This document shows positions 55,401 through 63,348 of a stretch of 64,000 nt of DNA, piece by piece. Position 1 is the stretch's first letter. The number at the start of each line of letters is the position of its first letter. The stretch comes from Nannocystis sp. RBIL2 (lineage in GTDB: Bacteria > Myxococcota_A > Polyangia > Nannocystales > Nannocystaceae): contig NZ_JAPNJW010000001.1 of the NCBI RefSeq assembly GCF_026626745.1, forward strand, positions 2,402,001 through 2,466,000, written 5' to 3'. Below the pieces are notes generated by a model. It was not told the DNA's origin. It saw nothing but the letters and a program-made list of their open reading frames with translations, and made no database searches. Both the position numbers and the translations under genes were made by a program.

Positions 55401-57180
55401 GCCCCGGCGCCGCCTCGCCGCGCCCGAACGCCGCCAGGCCGTCGCGCAGCGCAGCCCCGCGCCCCGCGATCGCCAGCCGAAACGGCCCACCGCTCGGCTG
55501 CGCGGACACCTCGCTCGGGTCTTCGACCGCCAGCCGCGCCGCCGCCTCGACCGCCAGCGCCCGCAGCTCTGCCTCGCTGCCGGCTGCCAGCGCCACGATC
55601 GACTCCGGCCGCGGCGCCGCCTCGAGCACCGCGTGCGCATTGGTCCCGCCGAACCCGAACGAGCTCACCCCGGCGCGCGCCGGCCCCTCGCGCGTGGGCC
55701 ACGGCTCGCCGCGGTCTTGCACCGCCAGCTTCAGCGCCGCGAAGTCGATGTCCGGGTTGCCTGTCCGAAAGTGCAGGTTCGCCGGCAGCGCCGCGTGGTG
55801 CAGCGCCAGCGCCGTCTTCATCAGCCCGGCGATCCCCGCGGCGGCCTCGGTGTGGCCGATGTTCGTCTTGATCGAGCCGATCCGCAGCGGCCGCGCGCGT
55901 CCCGGCCCGTACACCGCTGCCAGCGCCGACGCCTCGATCGGGTCGCCGAGCCGCGTCCCGGTCCCGTGGGCCTCCACGTAATCGATCGACGCCGGCTCCA
56001 CCCCGGCGCGCGCGCACGCGGCCGCCAGCACCGCCCGCTGCGCCCGCGGGCTCGGGGCGGTCAGCCCGTTGCTGCGCCCGTCGTTGTTGACCGCGCTGCC
56101 GCGCACGAGCCCGTAGATCCGCCGCCCCGCCGCCAGCGCCCGCGCGAGCGGCTCCAGCACCACCAGCCCCGCCCCCTCGGCGCGCACGTAGCCGTCGCCG
56201 GCCGCATCGAAGCTGCGGCAGCGCCCCGTCGGGCTGCGCGCCCCGAACCTCGCCATCTGCACCATGCTGTCGGGCGCCAGGATCAGGTTGACCCCGCCCG
56301 CCAGCGCCAGAGTCGACTCGCCACGGCGCAGGCTCTCGCACGCCAGATGCACCGCCACCAGCGACGCCGAGCACGCAGTGTCGACCGCCATGCTCGGCCC
56401 CTCGAGCCCGAGCGCGTACGAAACCCGATTGGCGATGACCGCGTGGCTCAGGCCCGTCGCGGTGTGCTGCTCGATCGCAGTCAGCCCCGCGCGCGCCAGC
56501 AGCAGCGCGAAGTCGTACCACAGCGCCCCGACGAACACCCCCGTCGGCGAACCGACCCGCGAGCCCGGAGCCACTCCCGCGTCCTCGAGCGCCTCCCAGG
56601 CCAGCTCGAGCACCACCCGCTGCTGCGGATCGCAGACCGCAGCCTCGCGCGGCGACATGCCGAAGAACAGCGGGTCGAACCCATCCACCTCGGCGAGGAA
56701 ACCGCCCTCGCGGGCAGTGCTCTCGCCGGTCGCCGCCTCGAGCCGCGCCAGCGCCTCGAGGTCGAGGCGGTGCGGCGGGATCGGTGCGATCGCGTCGACC
56801 TCGTCGCTCAACAATCGCCACAGCGCGGCCGGCGAGCTCGTCCCGCCGGGGAAGCGGCACGCCAGGCCGACGATCGCCACCGGTTCGTCGCTCGCCGCCA
56901 CGCGCATCGCCTGGGCCTCCGGCCGCGCCTCGCCGGCCAGGTGCGCCGCCAGCTCGACGACGCTCGGGTGCTCCCACAGCGCAGTCAATGGCACGGAACG
57001 GCCGATCCACGCCGCCAGCCGCGCCACCAGCACCGCCGCCGCCGCCGAATCGAGCCCGTGGCTGCGAAAGCTCGCCCGCGCGTCGATCCGCCGCGACGGC
57101 GCCCCGAGGATCTCCGCGACCGCGCCCGTCAACCACCGCCGCACCTCGTCAGCCGATCGCACCGACCACCTCCCGAACAA
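52486..57180 (-). CDS. type I PKS: ACP-KS-AT-AT-ACP
   Basis: 1564 residues, first gene of the operon. Order: ACP (Ser45 in SHGLDS); KS (about 99-525) with Cys270 in DTACSASL, His405 in EAHGTGT and His443 in NIGHTEAAAG; AT1 (about 605-900) with Ser696 in GHSAGE and specificity motif YAAH; a 42-bp repeat linker; AT2 (about 1085-1385) with Ser1177 in GHSMGE and motif FPIH; ACP (Ser1502 in LGLDSL). There is no KR, DH, ER or methyltransferase. Tandem ATs with an N-terminal ACP are known in myxobacterial starter modules (soraphen, stigmatellin, myxothiazol type), where one AT loads the starter and the other the extender. The product should keep its beta-keto group. Confidence 0.95.
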   Translation of the reverse strand: MFGRWSVRSADEVRRWLTGAVAEILGAPSRRIDARASFRSHGLDSAAAAVLVARLAAWIGRSVPLTALWEHPSVVELAAHLAGEARPEAQAMRVAASDEPVAIVGLACRFPGGTSSPAALWRLLSDEVDAIAPIPPHRLDLEALARLEAATGESTAREGGFLAEVDGFDPLFFGMSPREAAVCDPQQRVVLELAWEALEDAGVAPGSRVGSPTGVFVGALWYDFALLLARAGLTAIEQHTATGLSHAVIANRVSYALGLEGPSMAVDTACSASLVAVHLACESLRRGESTLALAGGVNLILAPDSMVQMARFGARSPTGRCRSFDAAGDGYVRAEGAGLVVLEPLARALAAGRRIYGLVRGSAVNNDGRSNGLTAPSPRAQRAVLAAACARAGVEPASIDYVEAHGTGTRLGDPIEASALAAVYGPGRARPLRIGSIKTNIGHTEAAAGIAGLMKTALALHHAALPANLHFRTGNPDIDFAALKLAVQDRGEPWPTREGPARAGVSSFGFGGTNAHAVLEAAPRPESIVALAAGSEAELRALAVEAAARLAVEDPSEVSAQPSGGPFRLAIAGRGAALRDGLAAFGRGEAAPGLVTGVAASRRPVLVFSGQGGQWLGMGRALSASSPAARAVLLACEREVAAQVGWSLLDELWAPQQASRLREADVVQPLLFAVQVAIAAAWRAHGVVPAAIVGHSAGEVAAAHVAGALDLADAVRVICLRGRLTRRIAGLGGVMLIERPAAEVAAQIVESAGVTIAAHNSPQATVVSGARAALERLAEECRKAEIPCALVEAAYAAHGPQVEPLLDELVAGLGGIVAMPTQVPLVSTVTGAAIDGRALGASYWARNLRAPVAFAAAIDGLVRGGADLFLEAGPHPVLAPALQQCLAHAGREGHAIASMRREGPGAGELAAAAAALWTLGVRIAAIDGPGEEAGRLPVEAREAVAGPRLVPVEAQEAVAGTRLVPVEAREAVAGPRLVPVEGAAARRRGAVRVFEEPGDEAAGLRLLPVSAHTREALRERVAGLVAALTEPAAPGLDDLCHTAALGREHLAHRVAVVAETTDGLRERLAGALASGADAGGPALRSPRVALVFPGQGGAWAGMGRELLAGEPAFRRALYACDAAIGRHAGFSVAEALARGEAPEDAARVQPLLFAVQVALARTWAAYGVEPAAVVGHSMGEVAAAHVAGALTLDDAARLISRRSRLIGSLAGRGTMALVDATPAALELALARHAGRVSVAARNGPRSFLLAGEAAALTAIVGEFQATGAFARLTGLPFPIHCALSRPIAGALAHDLAGVAPQRGHIPIYSTLLGRRIDGAEMDADYWLRHALEPVRFHEQTRALLDDGVDVLLEVGPHPVLAHACEQTIAEHGAPARVLSSLRRGGGRAHLLEVLARLYQRGLAVAWPAVLPRAGSIVSLPTYPFQRRRLWPAALAGGETDVGPARAEASGQSELVALAEALAREPSAPRIEQFVQRVAGELLALAPGALSPTLSLRRLGLDSLGAMRLGNRVREALRVEAPAPLFLEDRSVAALALALAELAAQGRGRVASAGELAAAMEEEGL
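54238..54380 (-). repeat. 42-bp tandem repeat between the two AT domains
   Basis: Three near-identical 42-bp units (54238-54279, 54280-54321, 54322-54363) and a partial fourth encode VPVEAREAVAGPRL-type 14-residue units. Only two or three bases differ between units, so the array is recent and likely variable in copy number. Confidence 0.85.
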
Positions 57181-58237
57181 TCACAGCAGCGCCGTCCATC
57201 ACGGATACGCCGATCCGATCGACGCAAGGATTCACGCAGCGAGGAATCGCGCCGATCGCTCTCGCCCCGCCGGGCCGACCCTGCGGCCCGCGCCCTGATC
57301 GATCTACGCGGCCCCGCGCGCGAGGACCATCGGACTTCGATCGGTCCTGCCGCCCGCGGCCCGACCCTGACGTCGCACGGGACCCGGCCCTGCCGTGGCC
57401 CCGCAAACGATCGCTGAAGGGCCTGAAGAGCTCTCTGACAAATTGACTCATGCGATGAACCGTCGGCGCCGTCGCGTCATTCTGGCGAGAGGAGGACGAC
57501 GCCGGCGCAGACGTGCGCCGGCGGCCTCGATGAAGTGCTCGCCGGTCGACGATCAATTGCGGGCTCGAGAACAGCGAACGCACCTGCAGGCTCGTCGAGT
57601 CCCTGAAGCCCGCTCTGGCTCGCGGACGGCGCAGCCGGGTCCGCAGCGGCGCGCCGGAACTCCCTCGCCCAGCCGAGAAATTCGAGGCCCGCCGTGTTCG
57701 CGGCAATGCTCGGTCCATGCGCAGCGACCCCCACGACCTCGCATGAGAGACGCGACGAGCCTCCCTCGACAAAGATCGAGAGCGCACCGCCGTCGATTCC
57801 AGGATCGCTCCACTGTGGTGTTTTTGTCTTCGCCGGTCTCCTCTTCCGTGGGGTGAGCGAGACACGGTCACCCGTCCGCGGGCGGTGACCGCCTCGCCCA
57901 TCTGACAGTGAGCGCAGAGCGCTGGCGGCTTGTTCCTTCGCCCCGCGAGCTCGGCGAGCCGCCGAGCAGGGTCGCGCGCCAGGCAAAGCCCTCGGCGAGT
58001 GAAGAGGTGGGCAGCGCCGCCCACCGCGACGGCCGGCCGAGCACGCCGGGCGACGCCGTCGCCGAGGACGAGGCGGGTGCGCGGCCGACGGCTCCAACCC
58101 CGGGAGCAAGCGACGCTCGAGCCCGACCCTTCGCCGTCAAGTCGCCGACGAGCGACGATTCATGGCATGTCGAGCAGTCCCTCGCAGCCGCTGTCCCGGG
58201 TTCCCGTACCCGACCGACCCTCGCCACGGCCTCGCGG
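57181..58237. other. 1-kb region without a confident gene, upstream of the PKS operon
   Basis: It should contain the promoter of the PKS/NRPS/TE operon. Several overlapping Arg/Pro-rich frames are shadows. One minus-strand stretch (about 57477-57860, ending VCAGVVLLSPE, with GALSIFVEGGSSRLSCEVVGVAAHG) has fair codon bias and might be a small or decayed gene, but I cannot place a start. Near 57440 lies a short AT-richer patch (ACAAATTGACTCATG). Confidence 0.45.
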
Positions 58238-59236
58238 TCACCGCGGCGGCAGGCCGTCCCAGACCTCCAGGTCGTCGATCTGCCAGCCGGCGCACACCCC
58301 TTCGCCGTCGACGCATTCGGCGTAGTCCCGCTCGTCGCCCGTCGACGCGTAAAACAGCTGGAAGCCGGTCCAGTGGAACTCGCGCTCCGGCCCGTACGGG
58401 ATCCGACCGTCCACGAAGCGCTCGTCGTCGGCCACGACGTGGCCGTCGACCCAGACCGTGAAGTAGCGCTCGTCGTAATCGATGAAGTACTCGAACCGTC
58501 GCCAGCTCCCGGGGCCCGGGCTCACCGCCGGGTGCTGCAGCCACAGCGCCGAGTAGCCCCAATTGTCGCAGGTCCCGTCCGCGCGACACGCCTCGCACAC
58601 GTCATCCGCGCCGGTGCAATGGGCCCATTGATTCGACTGACACCCGTTGTTGTACGCGATCGCGAGATCTCGGCTGTGCAGCTGCCCCCCGAAGTACGCG
58701 TCGAGCTGGCAGCCGTTGGCGTCGACGAAGTAGAACAGCTTGCCCTCGTTGCCCGCGGCGTACGTGAAGTCGTCGTGGCGGAACCAGTACGAGAAGTACA
58801 TCTGGTGCGGCGTGCGCTCGGCGATGTCGTGCCCCGCGCCGCGCCAATCCAGCAGCGCATTGCCGATGCCGGGCAACCCGGTGATCGGGTCGGTCACGCT
58901 GGCGAACTGGTTGCCTCGCAACGACCGCGAGCCGCCGTGCGGCTCGTGGGTGACCACCGCGACGTGACCCTCCCACGTCGGGCGGCCCGTGAATTCTTCC
59001 TCCCAGCCCTCGGCCTCGAAGTCCTGGCGATACAGGAGCTGGGCGCCGGCGGGGCTCGACGTCGCAGAGGTTCCGCGGGTCGGCTCGACGTCCGTCGTCT
59101 CGCTGCCGCCGCCGGTCGATGCGCTCGACGTCGACGGGTCCGCGTCGGTCGTGCTGCCCGCTCCGCCGCTCCCGCCGCACGCGGCCACCAGGCCGAGGAC
59201 CAGGCTCCGCGCGCACCACCTCGTTGCCCTCGTCAT
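58238..59236 (-). CDS. jelly-roll-like (polysaccharide lyase-like) lipoprotein
   Basis: 332 residues from ATG at 59236. The signal ends in LGLVAACGG (lipobox) followed by a Ser/Thr/Gly/Asp linker. The main domain (about 65-332) has the alternating strands of a concanavalin-like jelly roll: LLYRQDFEAEGWEEEF, MYFSYWFRHDDF, RRFEYFIDYDERYFTVWVDGHVV, EFHWTGFQLFYAS and GWQIDDLEVWDG. This resembles polysaccharide lyase/LamG-like carbohydrate-binding proteins, but no catalytic set was identified. A Cys-rich insertion (CTGADDVCEACRADGTC) is unusual. In-frame sequence upstream to 59497 is probably not translated. Confidence 0.75.
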   Translation of the reverse strand: MTRATRWCARSLVLGLVAACGGSGGAGSTTDADPSTSSASTGGGSETTDVEPTRGTSATSSPAGAQLLYRQDFEAEGWEEEFTGRPTWEGHVAVVTHEPHGGSRSLRGNQFASVTDPITGLPGIGNALLDWRGAGHDIAERTPHQMYFSYWFRHDDFTYAAGNEGKLFYFVDANGCQLDAYFGGQLHSRDLAIAYNNGCQSNQWAHCTGADDVCEACRADGTCDNWGYSALWLQHPAVSPGPGSWRRFEYFIDYDERYFTVWVDGHVVADDERFVDGRIPYGPEREFHWTGFQLFYASTGDERDYAECVDGEGVCAGWQIDDLEVWDGLPPR

Positions 59237-59752
59237 GCGACCGATCTTCGCCCGAGGCGCAGGGCGGTGGCGCCCCGGCGCCCTCGCAGATTTGCGAATG
59301 CCAGTCGCACCGACGCCGCGGGCACCCGACGCGAGCTCGGGAACGGCGCCCGCCCCCCGCGCGTCGCTCCAGCACCGCTGCGCGCCGAGGTCGGCGAGGC
59401 TCGCGCCGCCGCACTTCACCGCGAGGGCCACCACCTCGACCGTCGCCCCGCGCCCGAGCTCCACCTTTACCGTCGTCCCCGTCGGTCCTCTCGCCATTCA
59501 AGTCCCAGCGAGCAAACCTTCGCGGCAATGTCTCCGCCGCGACGACGCGCCGGCGCGCGCAGAGGCGATCACGATCAACCGCTCCGAGCGATGTCGGCCT
59601 GCTCGACGAGGACCCATCCGCAAGCTCGCCCACGCCCACGGCGATGTCCCGTCGACCGCGCCTCGCGGCGAAGACCGTTCGATACGACCGACTCGCGCGC
59701 CCGGTGGCTTGCATCCGCGCAGCGTCCCCGCCACCATGGCCCGGGCTCGACC
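59237..59752. other. intergenic region between divergent genes
   Basis: About 515 bp. The lipoprotein frame stays open to 59497 (MARGPTGTTVKVELGRGATV...), which I take as a shadow because it would precede the signal peptide. No palindrome or promoter was recognised. Confidence 0.4.
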
Positions 59753-60364
59753 ATGACCACCGAGAAGAGCATCTTCGACTGCGTCGAGGGCGACGAGACC
59801 GCGGACCCGGACGAGTACCCGCTGGGGCTGCCGACGAAGATCCGCCCGCCGCGGCTGTTCCGCGACGGCGGCTTCGACCCCGTCGGCGCCGAGGTCGTCG
59901 CAGTCGAGACGCACCTCGGCACCTACGGCATGGGCGGCCCGGGCTTCTTCGGTCTCCGCCTCGCGGGTGGGCAGCCGCCCGAGCCCCGCTGGCTCGTGGT
60001 CACCCTGTGGGCCGCGGCGAGCTGGGCCACCCTCGACGGCGACCTCGTCCGCGAGGAGTTCTTCGAGGCCGAGCGGGCCGAGCTCGAAGCGGCCGGCCGG
60101 CGGTTCCGCAGCGTCAAGGCGAGCCTGCTCGGCACGAGATTGCTGGCAGCCGAATGCTCCGACGATCTGCTCGCGCTGGAGTTCGAGCGCGACGGGGCGC
60201 GACAGCGCTTGCAGATCCGGCGCGACGGCCTCGACGTGCCGCCATGGAGCGGCAGCGGCCAGCCCCGCATGCTCGGGCCGGGCGAGTCCATGCGCGACGC
60301 CGTGGTCGTCAGCGAGTCCGGCTATTTGTGGACGGCCGACGACGACGAGTACGACGACGAATAA
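59753..60364 (+). CDS. hypothetical protein, acidic, cytoplasmic
   Basis: 203 residues from ATG at 59753. No signal or membrane segment. The ends are very acidic (DCVEGDETADPDEY at the start, TADDDEYDDE at the end). The core alternates strands and helices (GAEVVAVETHLGTYGMGGPGFFGLRL, RWLVVTLWAAASWATLDG, DLLALEFERDGARQRLQI). No family was recognised. It is followed after 71 bp by another hypothetical gene on the same strand; the two may form an operon. Confidence 0.72.
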   Translation: MTTEKSIFDCVEGDETADPDEYPLGLPTKIRPPRLFRDGGFDPVGAEVVAVETHLGTYGMGGPGFFGLRLAGGQPPEPRWLVVTLWAAASWATLDGDLVREEFFEAERAELEAAGRRFRSVKASLLGTRLLAAECSDDLLALEFERDGARQRLQIRRDGLDVPPWSGSGQPRMLGPGESMRDAVVVSESGYLWTADDDEYDDE

Positions 60365-60435
60365 CCTCGCGTTCCGGGCGGCGCGTCCGAACGCCCGCGC
60401 TTGTCGCCGCGGGTGCGATCGTGGCACCGTGGCGC

Positions 60436-61350
60436 ATGGGCATCGCCCACCAACGCTTCTATTTCTTCCCCGCCGCGGCCCCGACGCTCCCGCCGTTGCT
60501 CGTGCGCGTCGTCCGGCCGACCGCGCCGAACGCCGCCGAGCCGGCCGTCGAGTTCGCCGAGGCGCTCGCGGACGCGAAGGCCGGGGCGCTCGCGTGGGCG
60601 TGGTCGGGCGCGGGCGGGCCCCCGGCGCCGCTCGGCGACTTCTCCCCGCACCTCGACGACCAGGACCCGCAGGACGCCGAGCTGCTCGCCTTTCACGGTC
60701 GCACTCTCGAGCTGTGGTGGACCGCGGAGGAGCTCCTGCCTGCCTCGTTTGCGATCGGCCCTGGCGCCGACGAGGAGGCCTTCTGGGACTGGCTCGCGGC
60801 CTCGCGCGACGACGACGCCTTCGTCGCCCGCCTGCGCCGCCCGGCCACGCGGATCGCCGTCCGGCTCGTCACCGAGGCTGACGCTCGCCTCGTCGACACC
60901 CCGCTGCTGCTCGTCGACGACGTCGACTGGTTGACCGCCGACGAGTTCGCTCACCTGGCACACGGCGGCGGCCTCGCGGCCCTCACCGCCAGACCGCCGG
61001 CGACCAGCCCCGCGGTGACGCAGGCCGAGTTTCGCGCCGCGAAGCTCGCCCTGGTCGAACGCGCCCTCGCCCACGACCTCGCGCACGGCGATCGCCGATC
61101 TGCAGCATTCCGGGCGAGCGAGCTCGCGCGCTTCGATCCGCCGGCCGCCCTCGCGCTGATCGAGCGCCTCGCCGGCTCGCTGAAGCGCAAGGACGACCGC
61201 AAGGGCATCGTCTGGGCCCTGGCGTACGCCCTCCACCGCCTCCGCCGCGAGCCAGCCCGCGCCGACCTGCTGGAGCGCTGGCGGGCCGCCTCCGATGCCC
61301 TGCGGAGCGACATCCTCGCGGAGCTCGCTCGGCTCGATCGCTACCCGTGA
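60436..61350 (+). CDS. hypothetical protein with helical C-terminus
   Basis: 304 residues from ATG at 60436 (a GTG 15 bases upstream is also possible). The N-terminal 190 residues are mixed alpha/beta (HQRFYFFPAAAPTLPPLLVRVVRP, ELLAFHGRTLELWWTAEELL). The C-terminal 110 residues are helical and charged (AAKLALVERALAHDLAHGDRRSAAFRASELARFDPPAALALIERLAG), perhaps HEAT/TPR-like. No family was recognised. It shares direction with the preceding hypothetical gene. Confidence 0.72.
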   Translation: MGIAHQRFYFFPAAAPTLPPLLVRVVRPTAPNAAEPAVEFAEALADAKAGALAWAWSGAGGPPAPLGDFSPHLDDQDPQDAELLAFHGRTLELWWTAEELLPASFAIGPGADEEAFWDWLAASRDDDAFVARLRRPATRIAVRLVTEADARLVDTPLLLVDDVDWLTADEFAHLAHGGGLAALTARPPATSPAVTQAEFRAAKLALVERALAHDLAHGDRRSAAFRASELARFDPPAALALIERLAGSLKRKDDRKGIVWALAYALHRLRREPARADLLERWRAASDALRSDILAELARLDRYP

Positions 61351-61857
61351 TAGACGATATGTCCTTTAAGACATGTCGTTCATCGATCGTCACTGCAGTT
61401 CGAGGCGCCGCGGCTCCTCGCATGTCTCGAAGGACACCTGAGCTCCGCGACCCGCAGTCCGAGCAGGGCGCCCGAGGCGACGCCGACAATCTATCCCGCG
61501 TCGACAAGACGCCGCACACCGCTCGCGCCATCGCAGTATCAAGCTACGTCGACGAGCGAACGCTCCCAGGCTCGCCGAGGCGCCGGCGCGGACTCCTCGC
61601 TACTGCCGTCCCGAGCGGCTGAAAGAGTAAATTTTCCGACCGCCGTCGCTCACCTTCGTCCCTATCGCCGCTGCGTCGGTGCCGCGGTTCACGCAGTGCA
61701 TCACGCGAAGTTGAATCCGCATCAGCGCCTGAGTGCGCGAGCATGAACGCTCTGTGCGCCCCGGAAGAGAGCGAATCTCGGCGTACCGGCCGGCCGACTT
61801 GCGCGGTCAAGCTTGACGGCGTCCGATTCTGCGGATAATCCTGAAAGCTGGAGACTA
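61351..61857. other. intergenic region with two ATGTCC-type palindromes
   Basis: About 500 bp, locally less GC-rich. ATGTCC-TTTA-AGACAT (61359-61374) starts 8 bp after the previous stop, and ATGTCT-CGAA-GGACAC lies at 61422-61437. The frame of the DUF4157 gene is open back to a TTG at 61813, but ATG 61858 with GGAG six bases upstream is a better start. Confidence 0.55.
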
Positions 61858-63327
61858 ATGTACAAACTCAGCTACGCCCCACGCGTTCCCGCAGCCGCGT
61901 CCAAAGCCGTCAGGCCGTCTCCAAATCGATCCAGTCAAGCGATGTTCGATCGGAGACGCGCCGAACTGGAGAGACAAGCGGAATCCGTTGGGACCTCGTT
62001 CGCTCACGAGCTGCGACGGCCCGAAGAAAACGATCTGGACCCAGACCGTACCGCTGCCTGGAACTCCGGCCCCATCGATCCCGAGCGCAAACTCCCCGCA
62101 CCAGTCGCCCGGACCTTGAATACGGTCGCAGGCGGGAAGGTGGGGGAGATCCGAGTTCATGCGGACGGACGGGCCGACGCCCTCGCCCGCCGACTGCACA
62201 GCCAAGCCGTCACCGTCGGGCCGGACATCTACTTCGCGCGCGGAGAATTTGCGCCGCGAACCCTTGAAGGCTCGCGCCTGGTCTCTCACGAGATGGTCCA
62301 TGTCGCTCAGCAACAGCGCGCCGGGCACTATTTCCCCCAGTGTCGATTGAAGATCGGCTCCGACGAGATCACCAAAATTCCGACGTACTTCCTCAAGCTC
62401 GCAGCACCGGACCCCGTGACGAGGTTCGTCGTAAGATACATGGAAGAAGCCAACGCGCTCTTCGAATTCGATTCCCACGAGGAGTTCGCACGAGCAGTCG
62501 CAGAGAGGGCCGGAATCATCAACCGTTTCCCCGCCGTGAAGGCGGCGCTCGTCGAGCGCGAGTCGGCTCTTGAGGCCGCACCGGACTACGAGGACGAAGG
62601 CGGCTCCAAGCGACTGAAGAGCCGCGTCAGCCGGGCCTTGTACGCGCCTTTCCGCCGTCCGGACGGGACTCGGGGCGTGGAGCCGGCCCGACGCGAAGCG
62701 CTGGAGACCGGCGCCGTCGAACTGTCAGAGTTCGAGCGCCGGGTCGAGCTCATGGCGCTCTCGCTGGCAGGACAGGGCTACAGCCTCGGGTTCGCGGACA
62801 ACCGGCTCCGTAACGACGCGGAGCTCGCCAGGAATACGCTGGATCAGCGAGAAGCCGAAGGTTGGTACTCCAAGGGCAAGCATGTCGGTTCTTTCAAGGA
62901 GATCCTCGTCCTCCTGATGCAGGAGCGGCGCAACCAGGTCTTGAGCGGACAGTTGGCCCAGGACGAAGGCTTCATTCGCGAGCTCGCCATCTACGGCCAC
63001 GGGTTCAGTACCACGAATAAGAGTCAGACCGGCTTCCAATTCGGCGAAAATTTCGTGACGCTGGAATTCCTCGAGCAGCAGACCACGGGCGCGCTGGGGC
63101 CGCTGTTCGTGAATGGCGCGACCATCGACCTTCTGGGCTGCGACGCGGCGAAGGGCCCGAACGGGGAGAAGTTCCAGCGCGAGATCGGGCGGGTGTTCTT
63201 CGGGCGCGAGAAGCGGGGATACATCCGGGCCAACACCTGCATGACGAATGCGCTCATCCCCGGCTCGGACACAGCATTTTTGCCGTGCGGTCCGAAGACC
63301 CTCAAATGGACGGGCACGCTCGAGTGA
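61858..63327 (+). CDS. DUF4157 protein with C-terminal caspase-like (HG/GC) domain
   Basis: 489 residues from ATG at 61858. The N-terminus is Arg-rich and disordered. Residues about 75-160 are a DUF4157 domain with HEMVHVAQQ (His144, Glu145, His148), a zinc-metallopeptidase-like motif typical of proteins loaded into extracellular contractile injection systems or other polymorphic-toxin carriers. The middle is helical. The C-terminal 120 residues contain LAIYGHGFS (His381) and IDLLGCDAA (Cys428), the His-Gly/Gly-Cys pattern of clan CD cysteine peptidases (caspase, C80, DUF4347-like). Codon use is less GC-biased than its neighbours, suggesting transfer. A toxin or effector role is inferred. Confidence 0.8.
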   Translation: MYKLSYAPRVPAAASKAVRPSPNRSSQAMFDRRRAELERQAESVGTSFAHELRRPEENDLDPDRTAAWNSGPIDPERKLPAPVARTLNTVAGGKVGEIRVHADGRADALARRLHSQAVTVGPDIYFARGEFAPRTLEGSRLVSHEMVHVAQQQRAGHYFPQCRLKIGSDEITKIPTYFLKLAAPDPVTRFVVRYMEEANALFEFDSHEEFARAVAERAGIINRFPAVKAALVERESALEAAPDYEDEGGSKRLKSRVSRALYAPFRRPDGTRGVEPARREALETGAVELSEFERRVELMALSLAGQGYSLGFADNRLRNDAELARNTLDQREAEGWYSKGKHVGSFKEILVLLMQERRNQVLSGQLAQDEGFIRELAIYGHGFSTTNKSQTGFQFGENFVTLEFLEQQTTGALGPLFVNGATIDLLGCDAAKGPNGEKFQREIGRVFFGREKRGYIRANTCMTNALIPGSDTAFLPCGPKTLKWTGTLE

Positions 63328-63348
63328 GCCCCAAAAGCCGGCTCGCGC

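Noticed and set aside
52348..57417. Open frame of 1689 codons on the plus strand opposite the PKS
   Set aside because: Arg/His/Gln-rich composition, no recognisable domains, exactly antisense to a PKS with intact motifs; a GC-bias shadow.
59237..59497. Extra N-terminal domain of the jelly-roll lipoprotein
   Set aside because: It would precede the lipoprotein signal peptide; no start signal.
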